Source: Comamonadaceae bacterium (GTDB lineage Bacteria; Pseudomonadota; Gammaproteobacteria; Burkholderiales; Burkholderiaceae_C). From it: a stretch of 34,851 bases of DNA. The DNA lies in contig CANFJQ010000017.1 of the NCBI GenBank assembly GCA_947447615.1, positions 1 to 34,851 on the forward strand, written 5' to 3'. This document shows positions 8,265-17,083 of the stretch, piece by piece (the stretch's first letter is position 1; the number at the start of each line of letters is the position of its first letter). A program made the position numbers and the translations under genes. Under the pieces are notes generated by a model, which was not told the DNA's origin, did no database searches, and saw nothing but the letters and a program-made list of their open reading frames with translations.

Positions 8265-8657
8265 ATGAATCGCTGGATTCCTGCGCTCGCTGCGCGAATT
8301 GTTTTTCCGCATTTGGGGCGCACCGAACTACTACTTGCCTGCGTAGTACTGTTTTTCGGGCTCTGGGCCGGCCTTGTGGCCGGGCCTGCAATGGCACAAA
8401 GCGGCCGCAGTTTTCCGCCGCAAGCGCAGCGGGCGGTACTACAGGTCACCCAAGCCCCCGAGATATTGCTCAACGGCAAACCCGCGCGACTGGCGCCTGG
8501 CGTGCGTATTCGCGGCAGCAATGATTTGCTGGTGCTGTCAGGCACGCTCACCGGCCAAACCTTGCTTGTGAACGTGGTGTTGGAATCCGGCGGCCTGGTC
8601 AAAGAGGTCTGGATTCTGAGCCCTGAAGAAGCCGCCCAGGCGCCTGCCAAACCCTAA
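8265..8657 (+). CDS. Conserved hypothetical exported protein upstream of miaB
   Basis: This 130-residue protein has a hydrophobic segment at about 22-42 ([20 protein letters not shown]) followed by AMAQSG, a credible signal-peptidase site. The mature part of about 85 residues is predicted to be mainly beta ([29 protein letters not shown], then [20 protein letters not shown]). I recognise it only as a small protein often found next to miaB in Comamonadaceae, and its function is unknown. The repeated short strands suggest a small periplasmic beta domain. It ends 20 nt before miaB, so co-transcription is likely. The start has only a weak Shine-Dalgarno sequence. Confidence 0.7.
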   Translation: MNRWIPALAARIVFPHLGRTELLLACVVLFFGLWAGLVAGPAMAQSGRSFPPQAQRAVLQVTQAPEILLNGKPARLAPGVRIRGSNDLLVLSGTLTGQTLLVNVVLESGGLVKEVWILSPEEAAQAPAKP

Positions 8658-8677
8658 GCCATAAGCGCGTAACGAAT

Positions 8678-10027
8678 ATGAGTAAAAAAGTCTTTATCAA
8701 AACCTTTGGCTGCCAGATGAATGAGTACGACTCGGACAAGATGGCCGATGTGCTGGGCGCGTCTGACGGGTACGAGAAAACCACGGTCATGGAAGAGGCC
8801 GACCTGATTTTGTTCAACACCTGCTCGGTGCGGGAAAAAGCCCAGGAAAAAGTATTTTCCGACTTGGGCCGCGCGCGCCAGTTGCGAAAAAAAGGCGCCC
8901 AAATCGGCGTGGGGGGCTGCGTCGCCAGCCAAGAGGGCGCGGCGATTATTGAGCGCGCGCCATTTGTGGACCTGGTGTTCGGCCCGCAAACCCTGCACCG
9001 CCTGCCTGAGATGCTGCGCCAGCGCAGTTTGCACAACAAGCCGCAGGTGGATATCAGCTTTCCCGAGATTGAGAAGTTCGACCATTTGCCGCCGGCCAAG
9101 GTGGAAGGCGCGTCGGCCTTTGTCAGCGTGATGGAGGGTTGCTCCAAATACTGTAGTTATTGCGTCGTGCCCTATACCCGTGGCGAAGAGATTCACCGTC
9201 CGTTTGAAGATGTGCTGGTCGAAGTGGCCGGTTTGGCCGACCAGGGCGTCAAGGAAATCACCCTGCTGGGCCAAAACGTCAATGCCTATCGCGCGCCCAT
9301 GGGCGCTAGCGGCGAGATGGCGGATTTTGCGACCCTGCTTGAGTACGTGGCGGCCATCCCCGGCATTGCGCGCCTGCGCTTTACCACCAGCCACCCTAAT
9401 GAATTCACGCCCTCGCTCATCGCCGCGTATGGCAAGCTGCCGCAACTGGTCAGCCACCTGCATTTGCCGGTGCAACACGGTTCGGACCGGATTCTGATGG
9501 CGATGAAGCGCGGCTACACGGCGATGGAATACAAAAGCACGGTGCGCAAACTGCGTGCTATCCGCCCCGATTTGGCGCTGAGCAGCGACTTCATTGTGGG
9601 CTTCCCCGGCGAAACCGATGCGGACCACGCCAAGATGATGCAGCTGATCGAGGACTTGCAGTTTGACAATAGCTTCAGTTTTATTTTCAGCCCCAGGCCG
9701 GGCACCCCTGCTGCTAATTTGCCGGACGCCACGCCGCATGATCTCAAACTCAAGCGATTGCAAGAAGTGCAAGCCGCGATAAACGCCAGTATTGCCCGTA
9801 TCAGCCAGAGCCGGCTGGGCACGGTGCAGCGTATATTGGTAGAGGGCCCGTCCAAGCGCGATGGCAGCGAATTGATGGGCCGTACCGAATGCAACCGGGT
9901 CGTGAATTTCGCCGGCCCTGCGCGCTTGATAGGCCAATTGATTGAGGTGCGCATTACCGATACGCGCACCTATTCGCTGCGCGGCGAAGTCGTGACGCAA
10001 GAAGGCACCAGCCATGGCCGCGCGTAA
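8678..10027 (+). CDS. miaB: tRNA-2-methylthio-N6-dimethylallyladenosine synthase
   Basis: This 449-residue radical-SAM methylthiotransferase converts i6A37 to ms2i6A37 in tRNAs that read UNN codons. The N-terminal UPF0004 domain carries the auxiliary cluster cysteines C12 (KTFGCQMN), C49 (NTCSVRE) and C81 (GGCVASQ). The radical-SAM cluster is C155-X3-C159-X2-C162 in [22 protein letters not shown]-like domain closes the protein (about 380-445). Length and motif spacing are normal for MiaB and differ from RimO. The lipocalin start overlaps its end by 14 nt. Confidence 0.97.
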   Translation: MSKKVFIKTFGCQMNEYDSDKMADVLGASDGYEKTTVMEEADLILFNTCSVREKAQEKVFSDLGRARQLRKKGAQIGVGGCVASQEGAAIIERAPFVDLVFGPQTLHRLPEMLRQRSLHNKPQVDISFPEIEKFDHLPPAKVEGASAFVSVMEGCSKYCSYCVVPYTRGEEIHRPFEDVLVEVAGLADQGVKEITLLGQNVNAYRAPMGASGEMADFATLLEYVAAIPGIARLRFTTSHPNEFTPSLIAAYGKLPQLVSHLHLPVQHGSDRILMAMKRGYTAMEYKSTVRKLRAIRPDLALSSDFIVGFPGETDADHAKMMQLIEDLQFDNSFSFIFSPRPGTPAANLPDATPHDLKLKRLQEVQAAINASIARISQSRLGTVQRILVEGPSKRDGSELMGRTECNRVVNFAGPARLIGQLIEVRITDTRTYSLRGEVVTQEGTSHGRA

Positions 10028-10559
10028 GGTCGCGCTATGTGTCGCGCTGCTTAGCGTGCTTGGGGCGTGCAGCGTATTCGCAGCGCACCCACTGCCCACC
10101 GTCAGCGCCATCGATGTGCCGCGCTATTTGGGTACCTGGTATGAAATTGCCAAATTCCCCAACTGGTTTCAGAAAAAATGTGTGGGCAATACCCGCGCCG
10201 AATACAGCTTGCGCAGCGATGCTTCTCTGCAAGTGGTCAACCGCTGCAAGCTCGCCTCCGGGCAAATGGACGAGGCCGTGGGCGCGGCGCGCCAGATCGG
10301 CAATGCCAGCTCCCCCAAATTGCAGGTGCGCTTTGCCCCGCAATGGTTGTCCATCATTCCGGCAGTGTGGGGCGATTACTGGGTGATCGCCCTGGACGAC
10401 AACTACCAGTGGGCGGCAGTGAGTGAACCGGGGCGCGAGTATTTGTGGATTCTGTCGCGCACGCCGCGCATGGATGGACAAGCCTATGCCAGTTTATTGC
10501 TGCGGCTTTCTAGCCTAGGGCTGGATGTGCAAAAGCTGGAACTCACGCCGCAGGATTAG
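10014..10559 (+). CDS. blc: Bacterial lipocalin (Blc-like lipoprotein)
   Basis: This 181-residue protein starts with a lipoprotein signal: LLSVLGAC gives a lipobox with lipidated C19. The lipocalin signature [17 protein letters not shown] follows at about 42-58, and later strands include [21 protein letters not shown] with the second conserved lipocalin block. Family members are outer-membrane lipoproteins that bind fatty acids or lysophospholipids during envelope stress. It overlaps miaB by 14 nt. An AGAAGG Shine-Dalgarno sequence sits before the ATG inside miaB, so the two are translationally coupled. It converges with ffh, with 15 nt between the stop codons and no terminator in the gap. 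Confidence 0.9.
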   Translation: MAARKVALCVALLSVLGACSVFAAHPLPTVSAIDVPRYLGTWYEIAKFPNWFQKKCVGNTRAEYSLRSDASLQVVNRCKLASGQMDEAVGAARQIGNASSPKLQVRFAPQWLSIIPAVWGDYWVIALDDNYQWAAVSEPGREYLWILSRTPRMDGQAYASLLLRLSSLGLDVQKLELTPQD

Positions 10560-10574
10560 GGCGCCGCGCCTTTT

Positions 10575-11939
10575 TTAGAAAGGCATTCGGGGCATGCCTT
10601 TCATCGAGGCCATGCGCTTTATCATTTTCATCATCCCGCCGCCGCTCATTTTTTTCATCATGTCCTGCATTTGCTCAAACTCTTTGAGCATGCGGTTGAC
10701 CTCTTGAACCTGCACCCCCGCCCCGGCGGCAATGCGGCGTTTGCGTGTGGCTTTGATGAGGTCTGGTTTTCGGCGCTCCAGCGGTGTCATGCTGTGGATG
10801 ATGCCTTCCTTACGCCGGATGTCTTTTTCCGCTTTGTCCATGTCCACCTGACCGGCTTTAGCCGCCATCGCAGCAGGAAGCTTATCCATCAGGCTAGACA
10901 AGCCGCCCATTTGTTTCATCTGCTGGATTTGACTCAGGAAATCATTGAGGTCAAAGCTAGCGCCGCTTTTGACTTTGGCCGCCAGTTTTTGTGCTGCCTC
11001 GACGTTGACGCCAGCGGTCACTTGCTCGACCAGAGCCACGATGTCGCCCATGCCCAAAATGCGCCCGGCGTGGCGGTCGGCGTCAAATACTTCCAGCCCG
11101 TCTATTTTTTCGCTGGTACCCGCGAACTTGATGGGCGCGCCTGTCACCTGCCGCACCGACAGCGCCGCACCGCCGCGTGAATCGCCGTCGGTTTTGGTCA
11201 GGATGATGCCGGTGAGCGGCAAAGCCTCCTTAAAAGCTTTGGCCGTGTTGATGGCGTCCTGACCTTGCATGGCATCCACCACAAACAAGGTTTCAATCGG
11301 GTTCAGGGCGGCATGCAGATCCTGGATTTCGCGCATCAGCAACGCGTCGATGGCCAGGCGACCGGCGGTATCGACTAAGAGCACATCAAAGAAATGGCGT
11401 TTTGCATAGTCCAGTGCCGCCAGCGCGATGGCGACCGGTTTTTGGTCCGGGCTGCTCGGGAAAAATTCGGCCCCGGCCTGGGCGGTCACGGTTTTGAGCT
11501 GTTCGATGGCCGCCGGGCGGTACACGTCGCCCGAGACGGTGAGTACTTTTTTCTTGCGCTTATCAATCAGGTGCTTGGCCAGTTTGGCGGTGGTGGTGGT
11601 TTTACCGGCGCCTTGCAGGCCGGCCATCAAAATCACCGCTGGGGGCTGCACCGCCAGATTGATGTCGCTGATGCCCTGGCCCATGGTGGCGGCCAGTTCC
11701 TGGTTGACGATGCTGACCAGCAGCTGGCCGGGTTGCAGGGAGCCCAACACTTCGCGCCCCAGCGCTTTTTCTTTCACCCTGGCAATAAAGTCGCGCACCA
11801 CCGGCAGCGCGACATCGGCCTCCAGCAAGGCCATGCGCACTTCGCGCAGCATCTCCGCCACATTGTCTTCGGTGATGCGGGACTGGCCCCGCAGCGTTTT
11901 GACCAGGCGGGACAGTTTGTCGGTAAGGGCGGAGGCCAT
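10575..11939 (-). CDS. ffh: Signal recognition particle protein Ffh
   Basis: This 454-residue SRP GTPase binds 4.5S RNA and signal sequences of nascent inner-membrane proteins. The N domain is about 1-90. The G domain has the P-loop GLQGAGKTTTTAKL (107-120), DTAGRL and TKTDGD. The C-terminal M domain contains RKRRIAAGAGVQVQEVNRML and a Met-rich tail (MMKKMSGGGMMKMIKRM). The M-domain signature reads GAG where many bacteria have GSG, which I believe is common in Burkholderiales. Its start faces ypjD, the usual neighbour of ffh in proteobacteria. The upstream GGAA is a poor Shine-Dalgarno sequence. Confidence 0.97.
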   Translation of the reverse strand: MASALTDKLSRLVKTLRGQSRITEDNVAEMLREVRMALLEADVALPVVRDFIARVKEKALGREVLGSLQPGQLLVSIVNQELAATMGQGISDINLAVQPPAVILMAGLQGAGKTTTTAKLAKHLIDKRKKKVLTVSGDVYRPAAIEQLKTVTAQAGAEFFPSSPDQKPVAIALAALDYAKRHFFDVLLVDTAGRLAIDALLMREIQDLHAALNPIETLFVVDAMQGQDAINTAKAFKEALPLTGIILTKTDGDSRGGAALSVRQVTGAPIKFAGTSEKIDGLEVFDADRHAGRILGMGDIVALVEQVTAGVNVEAAQKLAAKVKSGASFDLNDFLSQIQQMKQMGGLSSLMDKLPAAMAAKAGQVDMDKAEKDIRRKEGIIHSMTPLERRKPDLIKATRKRRIAAGAGVQVQEVNRMLKEFEQMQDMMKKMSGGGMMKMIKRMASMKGMPRMPF

Positions 11940-12008
11940 AGGTTTCCAGTGTGGGATAGACGCAGTGGCGCTAGTCGCTGGGCTGGCGCCGACAGGGGGA
12001 CAAAAGGC

Positions 12009-12014
12009 TAAACT
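12009..12014 (+). promoter_or_regulatory. -10-like TAAACT placed 6 nt before ypjD (leaderless start)
   Basis: TAAACT ends exactly 6 nt before the ATG at 12021, so a transcript starting at normal distance would begin at or next to the start codon. No Shine-Dalgarno sequence is present. It is one of seven starts in this window with the same geometry. Confidence 0.5.
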
Positions 12015-12020
12015 GTCGCC

Positions 12021-12824
12021 ATGATTTTAGACAGCGCATTGTCCCCGGGCTTGGCCTTGAGCATTTTGGCGGTGCTGGCCTATCTTTGGCCTGCGCTGCG
12101 CGCGCGAAGGCCGGGGGTCTTGGCCGCCCGCGTCTGGGTTGTCATCGCTTGGCTGGCGCATGCGGCGGCTTTAGGTGTGGCGTTTATGGACACGCCCGCG
12201 CGCTTTGGCTTTGCGCCGGCCTTGTCCGTGACCGCCTGGTTGATCGCCACCAGCTACGCGGTCGAAAGCCACGTGTTCCCGCAATTGCCTGCGCGCTGGG
12301 CCTTGAGCGCGCTGGGTGCTATTTCCGTGGTGCTGGCTTGGCTTTTCCCGGGCAAGGTCTTGCCGGTTTCGGCCTCGGCATGGCTTCCGCTGCATATGGC
12401 GGTGGCGATTTCTTGTTATGGCTTGTTTGGCGTTGCGGCCGTCCATGCCTGGTTTATGACCCGAGCCGAAGCGCGCATGCGCATGGGCGTGGAAACCCAA
12501 AGCGGCTTGCCATTGCTGACTTTAGAGCGCCTTACCTACCGCTTTGTCGCGGCGGGCTTTGTGCTGCTGACGGCCACACTGGTGGTGGGCTACGAGTTCG
12601 GCGACCTGGTCTACGGCCACGGGCATGCTTGGCGATGGGACCATAAAACCGTGTTTTCCGTGCTGTCCTGGCTGACTTTTGCGGTGCTGCTGATAGGGCG
12701 CTCACGCTTTGGCTGGCGTGGTAAGCGCGCGGTCTATCTTTTGTATGCGGGAACCGGCTTTCTGTTTTTAGCCTATGTCGGTTCACGTTTTGTACTGGAA
12801 GTGATTTTGGGCCGTACGGCATGA
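12021..12824 (+). CDS. ypjD: YpjD/CcsA-family inner-membrane protein (cytochrome c assembly-like)
   Basis: This 267-residue polytopic membrane protein has about eight hydrophobic segments and belongs to the CcsA/CcmC-like 'cytochrome c assembly' family. Conserved features include PLHMAVAISCYGLFGVAAVHAWFM (about 126-149) and HAWRWDHKTVFSVLSWLTFAVLL, which carry the histidines and the W-rich region typical of haem-handling proteins. Homologues next to ffh are annotated YpjD/CorE. Direct evidence for cytochrome c maturation by this subfamily is limited, so the role is tentative. It diverges from ffh, and its stop overlaps the start of the next gene (ATGA). Confidence 0.85.
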   Translation: MILDSALSPGLALSILAVLAYLWPALRARRPGVLAARVWVVIAWLAHAAALGVAFMDTPARFGFAPALSVTAWLIATSYAVESHVFPQLPARWALSALGAISVVLAWLFPGKVLPVSASAWLPLHMAVAISCYGLFGVAAVHAWFMTRAEARMRMGVETQSGLPLLTLERLTYRFVAAGFVLLTATLVVGYEFGDLVYGHGHAWRWDHKTVFSVLSWLTFAVLLIGRSRFGWRGKRAVYLLYAGTGFLFLAYVGSRFVLEVILGRTA

Positions 12825-13042
12825 AGTATTTGCTCTTGCTGCTGGTAGCCTTGCTCATTGCTTGGCAGTGGCGCACCCACCGGGCCGCCAAAGACCGCGA
12901 ACCACAATCCGGTTCGCAGCAAAAACCTATCGAGATGCTGGCCTGCAGTCATTGCGGTACCCATGTGGCGGCCCACGAGGCTACCCAGGGCGAGTCCGGG
13001 GCGTATTGCAGTGCAGCACATAAGCGCCTGCATGAGACCTGA
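12821..13042 (+). CDS. PP0621-family small membrane-anchored CXXC protein
   Basis: This 73-residue protein has one N-terminal hydrophobic helix (MKYLLLLLVALLIAW) and a short soluble tail with C42-S-H-C45 (MLACSHCGTHV), plus a further Cys in AYCSAAHKRLH. The pattern ACxxCGxHxxxxE...YCSxxHxxxH is that of PP0621-type proteins, which are probably small metal-binding proteins of unknown role. It overlaps ypjD by 4 nt and ampD by 11 nt, which places all three in one operon. Confidence 0.8.
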   Translation: MKYLLLLLVALLIAWQWRTHRAAKDREPQSGSQQKPIEMLACSHCGTHVAAHEATQGESGAYCSAAHKRLHET

Positions 13043-13667
13043 GCCCGGCGAGCGCCCTGCCGCTTCAGCGCCGAACCAGATGCCCCCAGAGCAAACGCAA
13101 GCAGGAACGCCCTGGAAGCAGGGCTGGTACGCAGGCGCCCGGCATCGCGTCTCTCCCAATTTCGGCGCCAGGCCGGCCGGTGCGGTCCTGGACCTGGTGC
13201 TACTGCATTCCATCAGCCTGCCACCAGGCGTTTACGGCGGTGATTCGGTCGAGCGCTTGTTTACCAATACGCTGGACTGGGACACCCACCCTTACTTCCA
13301 GACTATCCGGGGCCTGGAGGTGTCAGCCCATTTTTTGATTCGGCGCGATGGAGACCTGTTGCAGTTTGTCAGTTGCGACGACCGTGCCTGGCACGCAGGC
13401 CAATCGTCTTTCCAGGGCCGCGACAACTGCAATGACTATTCGATTGGCATCGAACTAGAGGGCTTGGAAGGCCAAAACTTCGAACCTGCGCAGTACGCGG
13501 CCTTGCATGCCCTACTTACGGCCTTGCTGGAGAACTATCCCCTACGTTTTCTTGCGGGCCACAGTGATGTGGCGCCCGGCCGGAAAATAGACCCGGGCTC
13601 CGGTTTTGAATGGCATCACTTGTCCGACTTGGCATTGCAATGGCAGTTGTCCTTGCCGCAGGGATAA
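13032..13667 (+). CDS. ampD: 1,6-anhydro-N-acetylmuramyl-L-alanine amidase AmpD
   Basis: This 211-residue cytoplasmic amidase of cell-wall recycling cuts the peptide from anhydro-MurNAc-peptides. The zinc ligands fit E. coli AmpD: H59 (LLHSISLPPGVYGG), H177 and D187 (GHSDVAPGRKIDPG), with the same 10-residue spacing between the last two. The region SAHFLIRRDGDLLQFVSCDDRAWHAG is also typical. I chose the ATG at 13032, which overlaps the PP0621-type gene. A second ATG at 13080 would give 195 aa, nearer the usual 180-190, and neither start has a good Shine-Dalgarno sequence. It is the last gene before the 400-bp nrdA upstream region. Confidence 0.93.
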   Translation: MRPEPGERPAASAPNQMPPEQTQAGTPWKQGWYAGARHRVSPNFGARPAGAVLDLVLLHSISLPPGVYGGDSVERLFTNTLDWDTHPYFQTIRGLEVSAHFLIRRDGDLLQFVSCDDRAWHAGQSSFQGRDNCNDYSIGIELEGLEGQNFEPAQYAALHALLTALLENYPLRFLAGHSDVAPGRKIDPGSGFEWHHLSDLALQWQLSLPQG

Positions 13668-13928
13668 TTTTTTTTAAGGCTTGGTTTTTTTGCAACAAGC
13701 CCCAAAATAGTGCAAGCGCTTCAAGCCTGCATGCATTCAGGGCCAAAGAATTGGCGCTGCACGTACATCAATCCCCGTAATGGGCTTGCGCTACCGCGAT
13801 CGGGTGCTTAAAAGTACCGAAATACAAGGCCTTGTGGGCAGTGCTCGCCATCGTTAAAAAAACGCGCTGTCGCACCAAATGCCTAGGTTTTTAGTACGCG
13901 CCGTATTTTTATCGAAATTTGAGCCGAT

Positions 13929-13944
13929 ACACTACCGGTAGTGG
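13929..13944 (+). promoter_or_regulatory. NrdR box 1
   Basis: ACACTACCGGTAGTGG is a near-palindrome matching the outer positions of the NrdR consensus (acaCwAtATaTwGtgt), although its core is CCGG rather than ATAT. It lies 31 bp (three helical turns) from box 2, the spacing usual for paired NrdR boxes, and directly upstream of the -35 element. Confidence 0.7.
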
Positions 13945-13973
13945 TTGCCAGCCGGGCGCACACCATATATAGT
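13945..13973 (+). promoter_or_regulatory. Sigma-70 promoter of nrdA-nrdB
   Basis: The -35 is TTGCCA (13945-13950), followed by a 17-bp spacer and the -10 TATAGT (13968-13973). The predicted start near 13980 gives a leader of about 88 nt. The -10 lies inside NrdR box 2 and box 1 abuts the -35, so bound NrdR would block polymerase. Confidence 0.7.
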
Positions 13974-13975
13974 GT
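13960..13975 (+). promoter_or_regulatory. NrdR box 2
   Basis: ACACCATATATAGTGT matches the NrdR consensus acaCwAtATaTwGtgt at all but one position (C for w at the fifth) and overlaps the -10 element. NrdR is the ATP/dATP-responsive repressor of ribonucleotide reductase operons. Its gene is not in this window. Confidence 0.85.
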
Positions 13976-14067
13976 GACTCGGCAGTCAAACCTGCCCACT
14001 ATGTATTTCACCGCGCCTCATCCAGCCGGACTTCGTTGACATCAATTCGGATTAAAAAAAGCAAACT

Positions 14068-16980
14068 ATGCAATCAATTTCGACTCTTTCCCAGGCGCCC
14101 GCGATGGCTGTGCCCATGGGCGCCCAGTTCTCGAACGAAACCCAAGCCAATCCGCTGACCAGTTACCAAATCATTCGCCGCAATGGCTCGGTAGTTCCCT
14201 TCGAGCCCAACAAGATTGCTGTGGCCATCATGAAGGCGTCGCTGGCCGTACATGGCACCCAAGGCGCGGCCTCGGCCAGTGTGCGCGAAACCGTGGATGC
14301 TTTGACGCAGCAAGTGATTCGCGCCTTGATGCGCTCGCGTCCCGGCGGCGGCACTTTTCATATTGAAGACGTGCAAGACCAGGTGGAGCTCGGACTGATG
14401 CGTGGCGGACACCATGAAGTGGCGCGTGCCTATGTGCTTTACCGCGAGCGGCGCACCCAGGAACGCGCCAAGCAGCAGGTGCAAGCGGCGCCCGCCGCGC
14501 CCACTTTGCATGTGGTGGACGGCGCGCAACGCGTCGCCTTAGACATGGATGCTTTGACCGAGCGTATCCGCAACGCCTGCTCCAATTTGGGCGCCGAGGT
14601 CAAGGCCGAGCCCATCATCGCCGAGACTTTGCGTAATCTGTATGACGGCGTGCCCGTCGATGAGGTGTACAAAGCTTCTATCTTGGCGGCGCGTACGCTG
14701 ATCGAGAAAGACCCCGACTACACCTATGCTACCGCGCGCCTCTTGTTCCATACCATCTCGCGCGAAGTACTGGGTAAGGATGTGCCCGCCGCCGACATGC
14801 AGCAGGCCTATGTGGATTACTTTCCCGACTTCATCAAAAAAGGCGTGCAACATGAGTTGCTGGACGAAAAGCTCTTGCATTTCGATTTGAAGCGTCTCGG
14901 TGCAGCCCTGCGTGCGGAGCGCGACCGGCAGTTTGACTACCTCGGCCTGCAAACCCTGTATGACCGTTACTTCCTGCACCACAACAAAACGCGCATCGAG
15001 TTGCCGCAGGCTTTTTTCATGCGGGTTGCCATGGGCCTGTCGCTCAACGAAACCGAGCGCGAAGCCCGTGCCATCGAGTTTTACGAAGTGCTCTCGTCCT
15101 TTGACTTTATGTCGAGTACGCCCACTTTGTTCAATAGCGGCACTTTGCGGTCGCAGCTGTCTTCTTGCTACCTGACTACCGTGCCTGACGATTTGGATGG
15201 TATTTACGAGTCCATCAAGGAAAACGCCTTGTTGTCCAAGTTTGCCGGCGGCCTGGGCAACGATTGGACCCGGGTGCGAGCGCTCGGGTCGCGCATCAAA
15301 GGTACCAACGGCGAGTCGCAAGGCGTGGTGCCCTTCCTCAAAGTGGTCAATGACACGGCAGTGGCGGTGAACCAGGGCGGTAAGCGCAAAGGCGCGGTAT
15401 GTACTTACCTGGAAACCTGGCACCTGGATATTGAAGAGTTTCTGGAGCTGCGCAAAAATACCGGCGATGACCGCCGCCGCACTCACGACATGAACACCGC
15501 CAACTGGATTCCCGATTTGTTCATGCGCCGCGTCATGGAAAAAGGCCAGTGGACCCTGTTTTCGCCTTCCAACGTACCCGATTTGCATGACAAATTCGGT
15601 GTTGAATTTGAGACCGCTTATGTGGCCTATGAGCAGCAGGCTGCGCGTGGCGAGATTAAACCGGCGCGCACCTTAGAAGCCAGTGACCTGTGGCGCAAGA
15701 TGCTCACCATGTTGTTTGAAACTGGCCACCCTTGGATTACCTTTAAAGACGCTTGCAATATCCGCTCGCCCCAGCAACACGCCGGTGTGGTGCACTCCAG
15801 CAATTTGTGCACCGAAATCACGCTCAATACCTCGGATACCGAGACGGCGGTCTGCAACTTGGGTTCGGTCAATTTGCTGCAGCACCTCAAAGATGGCGCC
15901 CTGGACCACGACAAGCTCAAGCGCACCATCACCACGGCAATGCGCATGCTCGATAACGTGATAGATATCAATTACTACGCGGTTAAAAAAGCCCGCGACT
16001 CCAACGTGCGCCACCGTCCGGTGGGCCTGGGTGTGATGGCCTTCCAGGATAGCTTGTACTCCTTGCGCATCCCCTATGCCAGCGAAGCGGCAGTGCAATT
16101 TGCCGACACCTCCATGGAGGCGGTCAGCTATTACGCCTATTGGGCATCGACCGAACTGGCGCGTGAGCGTGGCAGCTATTCCAGCTTCAAAGGCTCCTTG
16201 TGGGACCGCGGCATTTTGCCGCTGGATACTTTGGACATGCTGGCCAAAGAGCGCGGCGGCTATGTCGAGGTGGACCGCTCCTCGACCATGGACTGGGACG
16301 CGCTGCGCCGCAAAATTGCTAAAGACGGCATGCGCAATTCCAATTGCGTGGCCATCGCGCCGACGGCAACCATTTCCAACATCATCGGCGTGGATGCCTC
16401 CATCGAGCCTTGCTTTGGCAATTTGTCGGTGAAGTCGAATTTGTCCGGCGAATTCACCGTGGTCAACAGCTACTTGGTGCGCGACCTCAAGCGCATCGGG
16501 CTGTGGGATGACGTGATGGTCATGGACTTGAAACATTTTGACGGTTCACTGAGTCCGATGGACCGCGTGCCGCACGAAATCAAGCAGTTGTATGCCACCG
16601 CATTTGAAGTGGAAACCCAGTGGTTGGTCGAAGCGGCAGCGCGTCGTCAAAAGTGGATAGACCAGGCCCAGTCGCTCAACATTTACATGGCTGGCGCCTC
16701 GGGTAAAAAGTTGGACGAAACCTACAAGCTGGCGTGGTTGCGCGGCTTGAAGACCACCTACTATTTGCGCACCATGTCAGCCACACATGCCGAAAAATCG
16801 ACCATCAGCTCGGGCCGCATGAACTCGGTGTCTTCTGCGCAAACTGCTGCGCCTTCGGGTGGATCGTTAATGGCAGCCGCAGCGGCGGCAGCGCAGCAGC
16901 AAATGGAGTTGAGCAGCAGCGCGGCGACGGACATTAAATTCTGCGGCGTGGACGACCCCACCTGCGAAGCTTGTCAGTGA
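14068..16980 (+). CDS. nrdA: Ribonucleoside-diphosphate reductase, alpha (large) subunit
   Basis: This 970-residue class I enzyme reduces ribonucleoside diphosphates to deoxy forms. An ATP-cone lies at about 32-125 (IIRRNGSVVPFEPNKIAVAI), and a second, degenerate-looking cone-like segment follows at about 145-235. The catalytic core has C367 (SSCYLTT) and C596 (AVCNLGSVNL) as the redox pair, N579/C581/E583 (NLCTEI) as the radical-site trio, and the tyrosine pair Y898-Y899 (TTYYLRTMS). The C-terminal tail ends CEACQ, giving shuttle cysteines C966 and C969. It is longer than E. coli NrdA (761 aa) because of the N-terminal region and an Ala-rich stretch near 930. Transcription is probably NrdR-controlled together with nrdB. 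Confidence 0.97.
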   Translation: MQSISTLSQAPAMAVPMGAQFSNETQANPLTSYQIIRRNGSVVPFEPNKIAVAIMKASLAVHGTQGAASASVRETVDALTQQVIRALMRSRPGGGTFHIEDVQDQVELGLMRGGHHEVARAYVLYRERRTQERAKQQVQAAPAAPTLHVVDGAQRVALDMDALTERIRNACSNLGAEVKAEPIIAETLRNLYDGVPVDEVYKASILAARTLIEKDPDYTYATARLLFHTISREVLGKDVPAADMQQAYVDYFPDFIKKGVQHELLDEKLLHFDLKRLGAALRAERDRQFDYLGLQTLYDRYFLHHNKTRIELPQAFFMRVAMGLSLNETEREARAIEFYEVLSSFDFMSSTPTLFNSGTLRSQLSSCYLTTVPDDLDGIYESIKENALLSKFAGGLGNDWTRVRALGSRIKGTNGESQGVVPFLKVVNDTAVAVNQGGKRKGAVCTYLETWHLDIEEFLELRKNTGDDRRRTHDMNTANWIPDLFMRRVMEKGQWTLFSPSNVPDLHDKFGVEFETAYVAYEQQAARGEIKPARTLEASDLWRKMLTMLFETGHPWITFKDACNIRSPQQHAGVVHSSNLCTEITLNTSDTETAVCNLGSVNLLQHLKDGALDHDKLKRTITTAMRMLDNVIDINYYAVKKARDSNVRHRPVGLGVMAFQDSLYSLRIPYASEAAVQFADTSMEAVSYYAYWASTELARERGSYSSFKGSLWDRGILPLDTLDMLAKERGGYVEVDRSSTMDWDALRRKIAKDGMRNSNCVAIAPTATISNIIGVDASIEPCFGNLSVKSNLSGEFTVVNSYLVRDLKRIGLWDDVMVMDLKHFDGSLSPMDRVPHEIKQLYATAFEVETQWLVEAAARRQKWIDQAQSLNIYMAGASGKKLDETYKLAWLRGLKTTYYLRTMSATHAEKSTISSGRMNSVSSAQTAAPSGGSLMAAAAAAAQQQMELSSSAATDIKFCGVDDPTCEACQ

Positions 16981-17083
16981 AGCGCTTCGGATACGCATGA
17001 CGAAATTGAAATCACTGTGCGGACTTGCGCAATGGCTGCCATGCCATAGCACTCCGCACTAAATAAATAATATTGGAACCATT

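Larger units (their letters stand above)
13668..14067. other. 400-bp nrdA upstream region
   Basis: No gene lies here. Just after ampD there is a T-run and a GGCTTG/CAAGCC inverted repeat with a 12-nt loop, but no T-run follows the second arm, so I do not call a terminator. Bases 13720-13925 show nothing I recognise. The nrdA promoter and two NrdR boxes occupy 13929-13975. The last 90 bases would be an untranslated leader. Confidence 0.6.

Noticed and set aside
8654-10111. Long open frame (485 codons) on the minus strand over miaB
   Set aside because: It is the complement of miaB, which has all its Fe-S cysteines and normal length. The antisense protein is His/Arg/Gln-rich with no motif, as expected from a GC-rich shadow frame.
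10583-10609. AAAGGCA/TGCCTTT inverted repeat near the end of ffh as a terminator
   Set aside because: It lies inside the last codons of ffh (MPRMPF). No T-run follows on either strand in the right place.
13669-13706. T-rich GGCTTG/CAAGCC repeat after ampD as a terminator
   Set aside because: The T-run precedes or lies in the loop rather than following the stem, so the geometry is wrong for the plus strand.
14539-16536. Long minus-strand open frames over nrdA
   Set aside because: nrdA is complete with catalytic residues, and these frames show no domains or Shine-Dalgarno sites.
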